This document shows, in pieces, positions 13,882 through 14,696 of a DNA stretch of 14,696 nt (positions within the stretch are counted from its first letter, which is position 1; each line of letters starts with the position of its first letter). A model generated the notes under the pieces. It did not search any database. It was not told the origin of the DNA and worked only from the letters and a program-made list of their open reading frames with translations. This stretch comes from Caryophanales bacterium UBA1231 (GTDB taxonomy: Bacteria > Bacillota_I > Bacilli_A > ML615J-28 > CAG-313). The stretch is from positions 1 to 14,696 of the forward strand of contig DBWT01000036.1 of the NCBI GenBank assembly GCA_002309035.1, in the 5' to 3' direction. The position numbers were made by a program, and so were the translations under genes.

Positions 13882-14696
13882 ATGGGACTATTTAAAGCAA
13901 TAGGTAGACAAATATTAAAAGTAATACAATGGAAAGATGACTCTAATAATTTATTAGTACATCGTTATGAAATGACTGATCGTGATGAAATCATGAATGG
14001 ATGTCAATTAGTTGTTAACGAAGGCCAAATGGTTATTTTAACTAAAGAAGGTAAATTAGCAGATGTTTTTGGTCCAGGAACACATAAACTTGAAACTAAA
14101 AACTTACCTATCTTAACTAAAATTGCTAGCTGGAAATATGGTTTTGATTCTCCATTCAAAGCTGATGTATACTATATTAACACTAAACAATTCATCAACC
14201 AAAAATGGGGTACAAGTAATCCTGTTATGCTAAGAGATGCTGATTTTGGTATGATCAGAATTCGTGCATTTGGTAAATATGCATTTAGAGTTAATGATGG
14301 ACCAACATTACTTCGTCAAATTGTTGGTACAACATCTGATTACACTGTAGATAATTTGAAAGATCATTTCAAAACAATGTTCGTTTCATCTTTCTCAGAT
14401 GCAGTTGCAAGTTCAAAAGTTAGTGCACTTGACATTGCTTCAAGATATGAAGAATTAGCAATTGGATTGAAAGATTCATTAAATCCAGCATTCGTTGAAA
14501 TGGGTATTGAATTATCACAAGTTTACGTTGAAAATGTATCACTTCCTCAAGAAGTAGAAGAAGCATTAGACAAGAGAACATCACTTGGTATTCTTGGCGA
14601 TAAAATGGGAACTTACGTTGCTATGGAAACTGTAGGTGCAATGCGTGATGCTGCTAGTAATCCTAATGGTTCTGGATTAGCTGGTGCTGGTGTTGG
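13882..14696 (+). CDS. SPFH-domain protein, YdjI-like (3' truncated)
   Basis: The first 271 residues of an SPFH/prohibitin-type protein of the YdjI group, sometimes labelled 'virion core protein' in databases. Seen: MGLFKAIGRQILKVIQWKDD, then LVVNEGQMVILTKEGKLADVFGPGTHKL, where an N-terminal SPFH beta unit is expected. WKYGFDSPFKADVYYINTKQF (about 91-111) and WGTSNPVMLRD follow, a hallmark of this group, then a helical region with DIASRYEELAIGLKDSLNPAFVEMGIELSQVYVENVSLP. There is no signal peptide or membrane helix in the visible part. Relatives often end in a zinc-ribbon or Gly-rich tail; the last visible residues (NPNGSGLAGAGVG) look like the start of such a tail, but the end is cut off. 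In Bacillus YdjI is linked to the membrane-stress protein PspA; no pspA-like gene is in view. AGGAGG lies 8 nt before ATG. Start is certain; role is inferred. Confidence 0.85.
   Translation, partial: MGLFKAIGRQILKVIQWKDDSNNLLVHRYEMTDRDEIMNGCQLVVNEGQMVILTKEGKLADVFGPGTHKLETKNLPILTKIASWKYGFDSPFKADVYYINTKQFINQKWGTSNPVMLRDADFGMIRIRAFGKYAFRVNDGPTLLRQIVGTTSDYTVDNLKDHFKTMFVSSFSDAVASSKVSALDIASRYEELAIGLKDSLNPAFVEMGIELSQVYVENVSLPQEVEEALDKRTSLGILGDKMGTYVAMETVGAMRDAASNPNGSGLAGAGV

Noticed and set aside
1..14696. Mycoplasma-type genetic code (TGA = Trp)
   Set aside because: All conserved Trp codons checked are TGG, no gene needs TGA read as sense, and nusB stops at TGA. That single case alone is not proof, because a TAA follows three codons later.
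1..14696. CRISPR array, insertion sequence, prophage, toxin-antitoxin or defence system
   Set aside because: No regularly spaced repeats, transposase, integrase, phage structural or toxin-like genes were seen; intergenic gaps are all under about 170 nt.

Overview
This is an AT-rich (around 30% GC by eye), gene-dense chromosomal segment of a low-GC Gram-positive bacterium. Gene content and small size fit the Mollicutes-related Bacillota (Acholeplasma / Izemoplasma / RF39-like or an Erysipelotrichia relative), but no gene here fixes the genus. Tryptophan is encoded by TGG throughout, no reading frame needs TGA as sense, and nusB ends on TGA. The standard bacterial code is therefore in use, not the Mycoplasma/Spiroplasma code. 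There is no mobile element, CRISPR array, prophage or defence gene in the window.

Layout. Positions 1-309 hold the C-terminal end of a pyrimidine-nucleoside phosphorylase (+). A two-way hairpin terminator separates it from a leftward block: pepT (tripeptidase), an MFS/GPH-type transporter, and a tRNA-Leu(CAA) whose promoter probably also drives the transporter. Diverging from the tRNA is a rightward pair: a 5'-nucleotidase-family lipoprotein overlapping trmL, a tRNA wobble 2'-O-methyltransferase, closed by a strong terminator. Next is a six-gene rightward operon (5389-12244): a sialate O-acetylesterase-like lipoprotein with lost catalytic residues, nusB, xseA, xseB, dxs and recN. A shared terminator separates it from a small leftward membrane-protein gene, which diverges from dinB (DNA polymerase IV). 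The window ends inside an SPFH-domain protein related to YdjI.

How the genes work together. The nusB-xseA-xseB-dxs-recN order is the Firmicutes housekeeping cluster with ispA, the TlyA-type methylase gene and argR removed. It combines transcription antitermination, DNA repair (ExoVII, RecN) and the first step of non-mevalonate isoprenoid synthesis. The 5'-nucleotidase-family lipoprotein, the nucleoside phosphorylase and tripeptidase PepT suggest scavenging of nucleotides and peptides. TrmL is expected to methylate the wobble base of tRNA-Leu(CAA), which is encoded about 1.6 kb away.

The most unusual item is the 464-residue lipoprotein. It keeps the whole SIAE-type architecture, but the nucleophile region and the catalytic His position are substituted. 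Five gene starts also share one extended -10 pattern, TATGnTAwAAT, giving a coherent local promoter grammar. I found no clearly new multi-gene system.
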